Assembly (NCBI GenBank): GCA_964387955.1
Contig: CAYLXX010000001.1
Span: forward strand, 1 to 64,000
DNA length: 64,000 nt
Reading direction: 5' to 3'
Source of the DNA: CAYLXX01 sp964387955
GTDB taxonomy: Bacteria; Patescibacteriota; Microgenomatia; UBA1406; GWC2-37-13
The notes under the pieces are model-generated. The model searched no databases. It was not told the origin of the DNA and saw only the letters and a list, made by a program, of their open reading frames with translations. Of this stretch, positions 1 to 7,154 are shown one piece after another. Made by a program: the position numbers and the translations under genes. The stretch's first letter is position 1. Every line of letters starts with the position of its first letter.

Positions 1-82
1 GGGCGTTTTGAGGCGCATACAGCACGTCATTGTGCTGGTCCAAAAACATTGAAATAATTTGCCACCCTCCCGGAAGCTGAGC

Positions 83-502
83 TTACCTGCAAGATCCATC
101 TGTATCCATGTAGTACTCGACCAATACACCGTCCACGAATGTGGCATGAAATCTGGTGTTTGTCCCGGCAAGAGGCCAGCGGTCCAGAAGATGGATCGTT
201 GTCGTATTGCTGTTGACAATGGTATGGGCGACTACACTCGGCCGGCTGTTATAGGTTTGGCCAGTTGTCTGACCGATGCCGACGAGGTCGTAGCGTACAT
301 GGTACGTCTGAGAGTCTTGGAGGTAAAGAGAACCGGTGAAGTCAACGTACTCACCTTGACCAGCATTTGCGCAGGCCATAAACGCGGTGAACGCGACATC
401 AAACCTTACCGGTTGGGACGCTTCCGCTTGTGAAAGTGTAGGTGTTATTGCAAAGCAAATCGCGAATGCGATTACTAAGCCTACGAGTTTGTTGCGAAAC
501 AT
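83..502 (-). CDS. Secreted protein of unknown function
   Basis: I do not recognise the family. The protein of about 139 residues begins with a typical Sec signal peptide: a short basic start (MFRNK), a hydrophobic core of about 16 residues and a likely cleavage after SQAEA. The mature part, about 110 residues, is rich in Thr, Ser and Tyr and looks beta-rich, with a single Cys early (FMACANAG) and a second at the C-terminus (DGSCR) that could form a disulfide. I chose the ATG at 502 because AGGAG lies nine bases upstream; an ATG at 508 is also possible, and a longer reading from 553 has no such site. It stands alone at the window edge and its base use appears richer in G+C than the surrounding spacer, so it may be acquired. 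Existence is fairly sure; function is open. Confidence 0.7.
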   Translation of the reverse strand: MFRNKLVGLVIAFAICFAITPTLSQAEASQPVRFDVAFTAFMACANAGQGEYVDFTGSLYLQDSQTYHVRYDLVGIGQTTGQTYNSRPSVVAHTIVNSNTTTIHLLDRWPLAGTNTRFHATFVDGVLVEYYMDTDGSCR

Positions 503-522
503 GTTCATATTCTCCTTTTTTG

Positions 523-553
523 ATTCTACTTTAAACAAGACAACAATTGTCAA
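523..553 (-). promoter_or_regulatory. Candidate promoter of the secreted protein gene, with a small inverted repeat
   Basis: On the minus strand a perfect TTGACA (553-548) is followed after 19 bases by TAGAAT (528-523). The spacer is longer than the ideal 17. Overlapping the -35 box is a short inverted repeat, GACAA-TTG-TTGTC, that could be an operator. The downstream leader carries an AGGAG ribosome site. Confidence 0.4.
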
Positions 554-1126
554 GTATATGTATGAATATACCTTGTAACCGAAGTCACAATGTATGGGCG
601 AACGCTCCCGGATGACCTAAGAATTGATCAAATAACTTATACAATTGAGCTTATCAATCGTTAAATTATCGATGCAACTAGGCATAAAAAAGAGAAATCT
701 TACCTCCTTTTAGGTAAATATTACTATCTACTGATAGCATACTCACAGCCTCAAATTTGTCCTTAAAGAGGTGGTGAAAATGCTACCAATAATAGTGCTC
801 AGCCAATTTTCAAAGAACATATATATTATACCTAATTTCAGATCCAATGTCAATACTATAGGATACAGGCACGAGGGCAATTTCTCTTACATCACTCTTA
901 CGTTTTTCTTGTTGTTTCTTCAAATTGTTGACGTAGTATATCCCTATGGCAACCATAAGAAGAATTTATTTTCATATTCACGAAGTCTATTTACAATTAT
1001 ATCGTTCAGGCTTTAATATCAATTTGCTTTTGCTGGCGATTTTACAGTCATCGATCATAATGCTTATTGATAGATATTTACGTACTAAGGGAGCTTAAAT
1101 TATAAATTAAGGGGGTGATATAACCT
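554..1126. other. Sparse intergenic stretch with no convincing gene
   Basis: About 570 bases, A+T-rich, without a recognisable gene. On the plus strand an ATG at 780 follows an AGGTGG site and opens a 78-codon frame (to 1016) with one hydrophobic segment (TLTFFLLFLQIVDVV), but its composition is unconvincing. Around 701-718 there is a short hairpin (TTACCT / AGGTAA) whose minus strand contains AAGGAGG, a perfect ribosome-binding core with no start codon at a usable distance. This may be a decayed gene region. Confidence 0.4.
1109..1119 (+). promoter_or_regulatory. Very strong Shine-Dalgarno site
   Basis: AAGGGGGTGAT differs by one base from the full complement of the 16S rRNA tail and lies seven bases before the ATG at 1127. 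It decides that start and is the strongest ribosome-binding site noticed in the window, where most genes have none. Confidence 0.6.
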
Positions 1127-1219
1127 ATGAAAAAATACACATCTCATACAACCAAGCGCACCTATCAAAACAATTTCATTTCAGATTTATATACGCTTCT
1201 TACTGGTCCGATTCACTAA
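1127..1219 (+). CDS. Candidate 30-residue small protein
   Basis: The reading frame starts with ATG after a near-perfect Shine-Dalgarno site and ends at TAA. The peptide is basic at the N-terminus (MKKYTSHTTKRTYQ), then has an amphipathic or hydrophobic stretch (FISDLYTLLTG) and ends in PIH. No family is recognised. It precedes the phosphatase-kinase operon by about 125 bases, which contain a separate promoter. It could be a leader peptide, a small membrane-active peptide or chance, but the ribosome site is hard to ignore. Confidence 0.4.
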   Translation: MKKYTSHTTKRTYQNNFISDLYTLLTGPIH

Positions 1220-1291
1220 TGTAGGCCATAATATTTGTAAAAAAATATGAATCTGCATGTAAACTCTTCCATTTCTTTTTGCAGGGAAAAA

Positions 1292-1320
1292 TTGAAAATT
1301 CAAGCTTACTCAGATATAAT
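1292..1320 (+). promoter_or_regulatory. Sigma-70-like promoter of the phosphatase-kinase-NTPase operon
   Basis: TTGAAA (1292-1297), a 17-base spacer and a perfect TATAAT (1315-1320) lie 23 bases before the GTG at 1344. The expected transcript starts near 1327, giving a leader of about 17 bases without an evident Shine-Dalgarno site. Confidence 0.6.
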
Positions 1321-1343
1321 TTTGCCAGAAACTCATAATTAAT

Positions 1344-2195
1344 GTGATTGATGTGGAATCTGATAAACAGTTTGAAGATTTGAGGCGGGAAGAGGTGCAA
1401 GCTTTACCTGTGAGGAAGGCATTGTTATATGTGTTTCGTCATGGGGATATTGCCGGCCCGTATAAAGATGATCCTGGCATAACCGAAAATGGCAGGGAAC
1501 ACTTAATGATGTCACTAGCCACTTCGGACTTACCAGAGCAACTCAAAGAGACACAAGATGTAGGTGCGGAGATAAATTTATTTATTACGCATACTAGAAG
1601 GTCGAATGAGTCGATGGATGCTCTCTTACATTCCCTAAGGGGCGCGATGGAGATCGATGAGGTGTCTAATGTCCAATTTGGCGAACGAATAGTATTTCCT
1701 GGTTTATATCCAGAAAACACAATAGGGAGAGTGCTTATGTATGAAGATCCGTCTGTCGATCCCAATTTCGCCTGGCTACAATATACTAAAAAAGAAGCCG
1801 TTCGATTGGGAATCAGATCGTATATTGATGTGGCGCGAGCTTTTTCGGCGTTACCGTTAATACGTTACTTTGCCTCAGAGCCATATCCACCCAATCCCAT
1901 GAAACCTATGCCCGAGTGGCGAGTGCCGTCCAAACACCAGATAACCATTGCAGTCAGCCACGCACCAGTACTTGCAAGTATGCATAAATTCTATTCACGG
2001 GGTTACACATATGACAAAACTGATATTGCAGAAGGAGCTTGCTTGCGGTTTGAGATGGATTACGACAGAAAACTGATTCACGCGTCAAATTCCCGCCGAA
2101 GTTTTGATATATCCGTCGATCATATGAAACATATGTGGAAGCAATATAGTTTTGAGCTTGATGAAGCTAAAAAAACACATGGAAAAAATACTTGA
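1344..2195 (+). CDS. Histidine phosphatase superfamily protein
   Basis: The N-terminal strand and motif VFRHG (residues 30-34) is the RHG signature of the phosphoglycerate mutase-like phosphatases, in which this His becomes phosphorylated. An Arg in THTRRSNES (about 85) and the second His in AVSHAP (206) complete the usual pocket. The substrate cannot be told: these enzymes range from phosphoprotein phosphatases (SixA type) to small-molecule phosphatases. The frame has no early ATG; GTG at 1344 (or 1353) is the likely start, just after a clear promoter. The end overlaps the start region of the histidine kinase, so the two are probably cotranscribed, and a role in removing phosphate from a phospho-relay is an attractive but unproven idea. 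Confidence 0.8.
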   Translation: MIDVESDKQFEDLRREEVQALPVRKALLYVFRHGDIAGPYKDDPGITENGREHLMMSLATSDLPEQLKETQDVGAEINLFITHTRRSNESMDALLHSLRGAMEIDEVSNVQFGERIVFPGLYPENTIGRVLMYEDPSVDPNFAWLQYTKKEAVRLGIRSYIDVARAFSALPLIRYFASEPYPPNPMKPMPEWRVPSKHQITIAVSHAPVLASMHKFYSRGYTYDKTDIAEGACLRFEMDYDRKLIHASNSRRSFDISVDHMKHMWKQYSFELDEAKKTHGKNT

Positions 2196-3354
2196 ACGAA
2201 TTAACAAAGCAGCCCTAGATTTTTTGGAGCCGTTAACTTTGCACGAAATTAACATGACCATAGTACAACATGGGAAAAAATTATTTGATGCCAAATACGG
2301 CTCAATTTTTGTCATAGATAAAGGTAAGCTGACTCGCTCGTATGCCTCCGCCGCTTTCTTATACAAAATTAAAAATCGTGACAATGGTTTCATCCGTACT
2401 GCAATCAAGAAGAAAAAAGTCATGATTTTGCCAATTGAAAAAATTCGTAAGATTCACCCATTATTATCAAAGAAAAATATTCAAACTGTGGTGGTTGTGC
2501 CGCTTATGCACAAACAAAAAATTATCGGAGTTTTAACATTCCAATCACTTAATAAATTAAACGTGCCAGTACATGAAGTAGAAATTTTTAAGTTATTCGG
2601 CTCTATGGCTAGCTCTGCAATTTTGCAAACTAAGACGCATGAACAAACCAAGATGGCAGTGCAATCGCGTGATAATTTCATTTCAGTTGCTGCACATGAA
2701 TTGCGCACGCCACTCACAACTTTATATGGTTACATGCAACTGCTTGAAAAAAAATTAAAAAGTTCTTCGCCAACTACCAGAGAGTGGTTGAGGTTATCGA
2801 TTCTAGAAAGCAATAAATTAACCTATCTTATCAACGAACTTCTGGACACCAGCAAAATTCAGACTGGCAGTCTGAAATATTCTTGGAAAGAATATTCCCT
2901 GCGTTCTATTGTCAAAAAAGCTTTGAAATATTTTCATACGGCCGAAGATACCAAGCGTATGATACTACTTGATAAACTTGATGGACAAGATTGTATAGTG
3001 GCCGATCAAGATAAATTGCACAGTGCTCTTATAAATATTGTTGAAAATGCGCTTAAATTTTCGTCTTCGTCAAGCAAAGTTAAAGTTAGACTCGAGCTGA
3101 AGAAAAATTATTATTACATTTTTGTACAAGATAAAGGGATAGGAATCAAAAAAATTGATATTGATCGCTTTCTCGAACGTCATTATAAATTATCAGATAC
3201 AGTTCATGAGGGAACGGGCATGGGGCTCGGTTTATTTATCGCCAGACATATTATCGATGCTCATCAGGGAACATTATTAATTAATTCAAGTTCATCAACA
3301 GGGACGTTAGTGACAATCAAGCTGCCCGCTCATCAATCACATGTCATACATTGA
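2161..3354 (+). CDS. Cytoplasmic GAF-domain sensor histidine kinase
   Basis: Numbering from an upstream TTG at 2152, residues about 25-160 form a GAF-like sensor domain (YGSIFVID, VVVVPLMHKQKIIGVLTF). The dimerisation and phospho-acceptor domain has the H-box AAHELRTPL with His182. The catalytic ATP-binding domain shows an N-box (NIVENALKF, Asn299), G1 (DKGIGI, 327-332) and G2 (GTGMGLG, 354-360). There is no signal peptide or membrane segment, so it should sense an internal ligand. Start choices are ATG 2161 or 2179, both overlapping the phosphatase gene. Its stop overlaps the next start by 14 bases. The obvious partner is the OmpR-type regulator encoded convergently at 4587-5258. Confidence 0.92.
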   Translation: MKLKKHMEKILERINKAALDFLEPLTLHEINMTIVQHGKKLFDAKYGSIFVIDKGKLTRSYASAAFLYKIKNRDNGFIRTAIKKKKVMILPIEKIRKIHPLLSKKNIQTVVVVPLMHKQKIIGVLTFQSLNKLNVPVHEVEIFKLFGSMASSAILQTKTHEQTKMAVQSRDNFISVAAHELRTPLTTLYGYMQLLEKKLKSSSPTTREWLRLSILESNKLTYLINELLDTSKIQTGSLKYSWKEYSLRSIVKKALKYFHTAEDTKRMILLDKLDGQDCIVADQDKLHSALINIVENALKFSSSSSKVKVRLELKKNYYYIFVQDKGIGIKKIDIDRFLERHYKLSDTVHEGTGMGLGLFIARHIIDAHQGTLLINSSSSTGTLVTIKLPAHQSHVIH

Positions 3355-4597
3355 CGATTACTCAAGCCATTACTACGGACAAGATTTAGTGCCAGAAATG
3401 AAGCAAACCGCTTCATATGAAACTGAGCTGCTGAGTTCAATTATGGGTGTTCGAGATGCATACGGCGACTATTCTTCTGCCTTAACTTTTTTTGATGCGT
3501 TTACCAGCAGGATACAAGAACGGTCTATGCAGGATGATATAAACTCAGATGAAGAGAATTTATATGTTATTGCAATTGGAGGATTGGGTGCGATGGGTAA
3601 AACCAATTTTCTCAATCAGTATCTTATGCATACGGTCAGTCATTTATCTGGGGAGGAGCATACTGAGTTACCACCCAATTTACTTACTCATGACGGAAAG
3701 GAGATGGAAGTTGCAACGTGTGATTGGATTGACATCTTAAAAGTAGCACAAAAGTATGGTTGGGCCGGTAGAGACTCATCTGGACGCAAAAAATTACTTG
3801 GGAATTGGGATGGTAATGACTTTAATGTCTTTGATGTGATGTTACGGCGAGCGGCTGATGTATATAGGCAAGGGATTGTTGACCAAGGCCCAAGAAGCCG
3901 GGATAAAATACGCATACTCGGTTTTAGTGGACCTCTTAATACAGCTACAATCCGCAAGACTGATGGAGAAGAAATTTATGGTTATAACCGTGGAGTAAAA
4001 TTTCTCTATGACTTAGCCAACGATCAAAAAATAAGCGGCAATGTATTTGCATCTTTTTTATTGACCGATGGACATTCGATGAAACGAAGGCTTACCAGAC
4101 GAGGTCGGTTACCGGATATGGAAGGAAATAGGGAGAGCTTACGTAACTGGATCCGTAATTCCAATATCAAAGTCAGTGGAGGTAATGTCGATGAATATGT
4201 ATTATCTCTCCCCGAAACTGGTGCAACGGTGTATGCGGCAACGATTATGCGGTACCAAATGGATGAATTACTTTTAACTCTTAATGAAACCAGGGAATTG
4301 CCATTACTGCCTGATGAAGTTAATCTTATTCACCGAGAGATGAACCTTATTTCAGATGGTGTTCTTATCACAGATCGCAAAATTTACCAACATCAAGATA
4401 GACGCAACTCAGTCATGGTACGTTTTTATGATTTTCACACTCAGCAACTCAACTTACCTTCAAATAGAGTTTTCATTGGTTTTAATCCTGATATTGAGGC
4501 TGTGCATTTCTTTCCATCACTATCACAGAATCGTAACCTTATTCAATTGATTGAAGAAAAAGATCCTAATTTACTAAATCCTCATATTACTCTTTGA
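3341..4597 (+). CDS. P-loop NTPase of unknown function
   Basis: The 418-residue protein is soluble. A hydrophobic strand (NLYVIAIG) runs into a Walker A motif, GLGAMGKTN (residues 81-89), followed by a helix, as in P-loop kinases and NTPases. Later strands such as KIRILGFSGPLN and NVFASFLLTDG and a basic helix (MKRRLTRRGRLPD) are suggestive of a nucleotide-kinase-like fold, but no family is recognised. It overlaps the kinase gene by 14 bases, so it belongs to the same operon as the phosphatase and histidine kinase. Its tail overlaps the convergent response regulator gene by 11 bases. The gene is certain; any function is open. Confidence 0.75.
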   Translation: MSYIDDYSSHYYGQDLVPEMKQTASYETELLSSIMGVRDAYGDYSSALTFFDAFTSRIQERSMQDDINSDEENLYVIAIGGLGAMGKTNFLNQYLMHTVSHLSGEEHTELPPNLLTHDGKEMEVATCDWIDILKVAQKYGWAGRDSSGRKKLLGNWDGNDFNVFDVMLRRAADVYRQGIVDQGPRSRDKIRILGFSGPLNTATIRKTDGEEIYGYNRGVKFLYDLANDQKISGNVFASFLLTDGHSMKRRLTRRGRLPDMEGNRESLRNWIRNSNIKVSGGNVDEYVLSLPETGATVYAATIMRYQMDELLLTLNETRELPLLPDEVNLIHREMNLISDGVLITDRKIYQHQDRRNSVMVRFYDFHTQQLNLPSNRVFIGFNPDIEAVHFFPSLSQNRNLIQLIEEKDPNLLNPHITL

Positions 4598-5258
4598 TCA
4601 TGTAGCCGAAACCGCGGACTGAGTGAAGGAGAATTTTTTTATAGCCGTTATCGATTTTTTTACGAAGGTATCCCATGTATACATCAACAACTCTGGTTTC
4701 GATATCGGGACTTGAGAGCCATATACGACTGAGGATCATCTCGCGGGTCAGAATTCGACCTTTATTATTCATCAAATAGTGAAGCAGCTTAAACTCTTGA
4801 GGAGTTAATTTGACTAACTTACCGCCGCGCTTGACTTCCATGGTTTGGTTATCGAGTTCAAGATCGCCGACTTTGAGTTTTTTGTCGCCTGCGGTTTGAT
4901 CTCTTAATCTTGATTTCAAACGAGCTATTAATATGTCGGCGATGAATGGCTTGGTGAGATAATCATCGGCGCCTAAATTAAGGCCTTGTACTACATCTTG
5001 TACTGTATCTTTGGCAGTTAAAATAATAACTTTGACGTGGGGATATTTTTTGCGTATCTCCATACACACTGCTTCGCCACTCATGTTGGGTAATCCTAAA
5101 TCAAGAAGTACTAAATCAGGTTCTGTTTTACGAATCATGTTGAGAGCACTTATTCCGTCTGATGCAGCAAACACCGAGAAGCCATTTTCAAGAAGTAATT
5201 CTTTAAGATATTTTTGTACGCCTTTGTCGTCCTCGACGACCAATACTGTCGGAACCAT
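4587..5258 (-). CDS. OmpR/PhoB-family response regulator
   Basis: Residues 1-115 are a receiver domain with the acidic pair (VVEDD, 9-11), phosphorylatable Asp53 (LLDLGLP), the conserved Thr81 and Lys103 (LTKPF). Residues about 125-223 form the winged-helix DNA-binding domain of the OmpR type (LTPQEFKLLHYLMNNKGRIL, VVDVYMGYLRKKI, RGFGYMI). It faces the GAF histidine kinase operon tail-to-tail and is its likely phosphorylation partner. The ATG follows an extended -10 box by six bases, so the message should be leaderless. Confidence 0.95.
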   Translation of the reverse strand: MVPTVLVVEDDKGVQKYLKELLLENGFSVFAASDGISALNMIRKTEPDLVLLDLGLPNMSGEAVCMEIRKKYPHVKVIILTAKDTVQDVVQGLNLGADDYLTKPFIADILIARLKSRLRDQTAGDKKLKVGDLELDNQTMEVKRGGKLVKLTPQEFKLLHYLMNNKGRILTREMILSRIWLSSPDIETRVVDVYMGYLRKKIDNGYKKILLHSVRGFGYMIKE

Positions 5259-5264
5259 ACTTTT

Positions 5265-5273
5265 ATTATACCA
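5265..5273 (-). promoter_or_regulatory. Extended -10 promoter of the response regulator, leaderless
   Basis: On the minus strand TGG-TATAAT is followed by six bases and the ATG at 5258. No -35 box is evident, as is usual for extended -10 promoters. The transcript should start at or next to the ATG. Confidence 0.65.
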
Positions 5274-5340
5274 TAAGAGTTTATTTTATAGGTGTATGTT
5301 TCATCTGATGGGGAATGATTTATTTGACAAAAACTTACAT

Positions 5341-7104
5341 TCATTTTACGGTAACACTTTTGGCAAGATTACGAGGTTTGTCGGGATCTTCGATGTGACG
5401 AGCGAGGGCAAGGTAGTATGCAAGAACATGTGCAACAGTCGATTGGGGGAGAATTGTTGCTTCGGCTAAATCGGCGGTTTGTAAAAAAAAGTCAAATACT
5501 GGATTATTCTTTGGGCCGATACCAATGATATAGCCGCCGCGAGCTTTTATTTCTTGGGCATTGGAAAGTATATCGTCATAAGTTTCGTCATTGGGCGCAT
5601 ACACTATGCACGGTGTGCCTTTTTCGATGAGTGCAATTACGCCGTGTTTTAATTCTCCGCCGGCAAATCCCTCGGCATGTATGTAGCTTGCTTCTTTAAT
5701 TTTCAGAGTTGATTCGAGAGTTGTGGCATAGGATAAGCCGCGACCAATAATATAAATATGCTCCGTAGTCTTAAGTTTATCGGCTAGTAATTTAACATGC
5801 GCAATATATGAGTCAGTTAAAATCTCTGTCATATTTTTGGCAGCTTTTTTAAGTAGCTCTTTACCCTCAGTTTCTTTACCGGCAAATGTGTATGCTGTGA
5901 GAAGAAGTAAAGCTACCATGGCCACAAAACTTTTTGTTCCCACCACCGCTTTTTCCACTCCCGCTCCCAGAAGAAACTGATAGTCAGATTGTCTGTAAAG
6001 AGTTGATCCAAGCACATTGGTGATAGCTGCAATTTGGGCGCCCTTTTTTTTGGCCTTTTCAACAGGTTCGACGACATCGATTGTTTCACCGCTTTGCGAA
6101 ATCGGGATCACCAGAGTTTTGGGTGTCACATAATCCTCAAGATAACTAAATTCTGACCCGATGGAATAGTTGATATGTCTCTTGGCAATTTTTGAAAAAA
6201 GATAGGTCCCAGCTATAGCAGCATATGATGCAGTCCCGCAGCCGAGCATGAAAGCGCCGTATGACTGTTTGATAAGATTGGCTAATGATTTGGCATGTTC
6301 TGAGTAATACATTAAATTATTTTCCAGCACACCGGGCTCTTCATGAATTTCTTTGATAAGAAAATGTGGATAGTTACCTTTTTCTGTTTCTTCAAAATCC
6401 CAGTCGAGATGATTAATAGTAGGGGAAATTTCTTGGCCATCAGGCAACGAAAAAAGTTTAAGATTTTTTCCTAATGCGACCATCTGATTATCTTCTAAAA
6501 AAACCACGTTTTTGGTGTACTTAATAATTCCCGAAGCGTCTGAAGCAATAAAAAATTCGTCTTTGCCAATGCCGACCAGAAGCGGAGAACCATTTTTGGC
6601 AGCTATGATTTCCTCTGATGGTCCATAGAGTGCAATAATTGCATTAAGACCCTTGAGTGAATTAAACGCATTCCGAAAAGCCTCACTAAATTCTTGAGTT
6701 CTGAGATTTTCCTCAACAAGGTGTGCCATGACTTCGGTGTCAGTTTCGGATTTGAAAATATGGCCTGCGGCAATGAGTTCGTTTTTAAGTTCCTGAAAAT
6801 TTTCGATGATGCCATTGTGCATGACTGCCAATTCATTTTTACAATCCATGTGCGGGTGGGCATTGGCTAAAGTTACACCGCCATGAGTCGCCCAACGAGT
6901 ATGGCCAATACCAATTGTGCTTGGAGGAAGCTGAGTTTTGGTGTCGCCAATTTTTCCGACGTGCTTTTCGCTGACCAATGTTTTGTCGTGTTTAACTGCA
7001 ATGCCCCATGAATCGTACCCTCGATACTCCAGTCTTTTCAATCCATCAAGAATCATATCGGCAGTATCAGTACGCGAACCAACATATCCAAAAATTCCAC
7101 ACAT
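5341..7104 (-). CDS. glmS: Glutamine-fructose-6-phosphate aminotransferase (isomerizing)
   Basis: This 587-residue enzyme makes glucosamine-6-phosphate from fructose-6-phosphate and glutamine, the entry step to UDP-GlcNAc and peptidoglycan. The N-terminal glutaminase domain starts MCGIFGYVG with Cys2 as nucleophile and has the GHTRWATHG and NGIIEN motifs. Two SIS sugar-isomerase domains follow (ISQSGETIDVVEPV; GRGLSYATTLESTLKIKE), and the C-terminus ends KSVTVK as in the family. It is close to full length (E. coli 609). There is no room for a glmS ribozyme: the ATG sits six bases after an extended -10 box. YvcK/GlmR at 60513 may regulate it. Confidence 0.98.
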   Translation of the reverse strand: MCGIFGYVGSRTDTADMILDGLKRLEYRGYDSWGIAVKHDKTLVSEKHVGKIGDTKTQLPPSTIGIGHTRWATHGGVTLANAHPHMDCKNELAVMHNGIIENFQELKNELIAAGHIFKSETDTEVMAHLVEENLRTQEFSEAFRNAFNSLKGLNAIIALYGPSEEIIAAKNGSPLLVGIGKDEFFIASDASGIIKYTKNVVFLEDNQMVALGKNLKLFSLPDGQEISPTINHLDWDFEETEKGNYPHFLIKEIHEEPGVLENNLMYYSEHAKSLANLIKQSYGAFMLGCGTASYAAIAGTYLFSKIAKRHINYSIGSEFSYLEDYVTPKTLVIPISQSGETIDVVEPVEKAKKKGAQIAAITNVLGSTLYRQSDYQFLLGAGVEKAVVGTKSFVAMVALLLLTAYTFAGKETEGKELLKKAAKNMTEILTDSYIAHVKLLADKLKTTEHIYIIGRGLSYATTLESTLKIKEASYIHAEGFAGGELKHGVIALIEKGTPCIVYAPNDETYDDILSNAQEIKARGGYIIGIGPKNNPVFDFFLQTADLAEATILPQSTVAHVLAYYLALARHIEDPDKPRNLAKSVTVK

Positions 7105-7110
7105 ACTAGT

Positions 7111-7119
7111 ATTTTACCA
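7111..7119 (-). promoter_or_regulatory. Extended -10 promoter of glmS, leaderless
   Basis: On the minus strand TGG-TAAAAT is followed by ACTAGT and the glmS ATG. It is one arm of a perfect 10-base inverted repeat whose other arm (7139-7148) is the promoter of the divergent gene. Confidence 0.7.
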
Positions 7120-7139
7120 GACAATTTGGCCTTCTGATC

Positions 7140-7148
7140 TGGTAAAAT
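7140..7148 (+). promoter_or_regulatory. Extended -10 promoter of the CvpA-CAP gene, leaderless
   Basis: TGG-TAAAAT followed by AAGACT and ATG at 7155. It mirrors the glmS promoter exactly over CTGGTAAAAT, so the two polymerases would face away from each other from sites whose centres are about 32 bases apart. Confidence 0.7.
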
Positions 7149-7154
7149 AAGACT

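Noticed and set aside
20..37. Hairpin CAGCAC/GTGCTG near the left edge
   Set aside because: No T-run on either strand, so not a terminator; six pairs alone are common by chance.
59..433. 124-codon plus-strand ORF
   Set aside because: It is antisense to the signal-peptide gene with a good ribosome site, and shows no recognisable features; taken as a shadow.
701..718. AAGGAGG on the minus strand
   Set aside because: No start codon at a usable distance (next ATG is 16 bases on) and no sizeable frame.
771..1016. 81-codon ORF in the left spacer (ATG 780)
   Set aside because: A modest AGGTGG precedes it, but the residues are not convincingly protein-like and no family is seen. Noted in the spacer entry instead of being called a gene.
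1200..1400. 66-codon minus-strand ORF
   Set aside because: Overlaps the operon promoter and the start of the phosphatase gene; A+T-rich shadow.
5259..5340. GlmS ribozyme or riboswitch
   Set aside because: This lies downstream of glmS; the upstream leader of glmS is absent because the promoter abuts the ATG.
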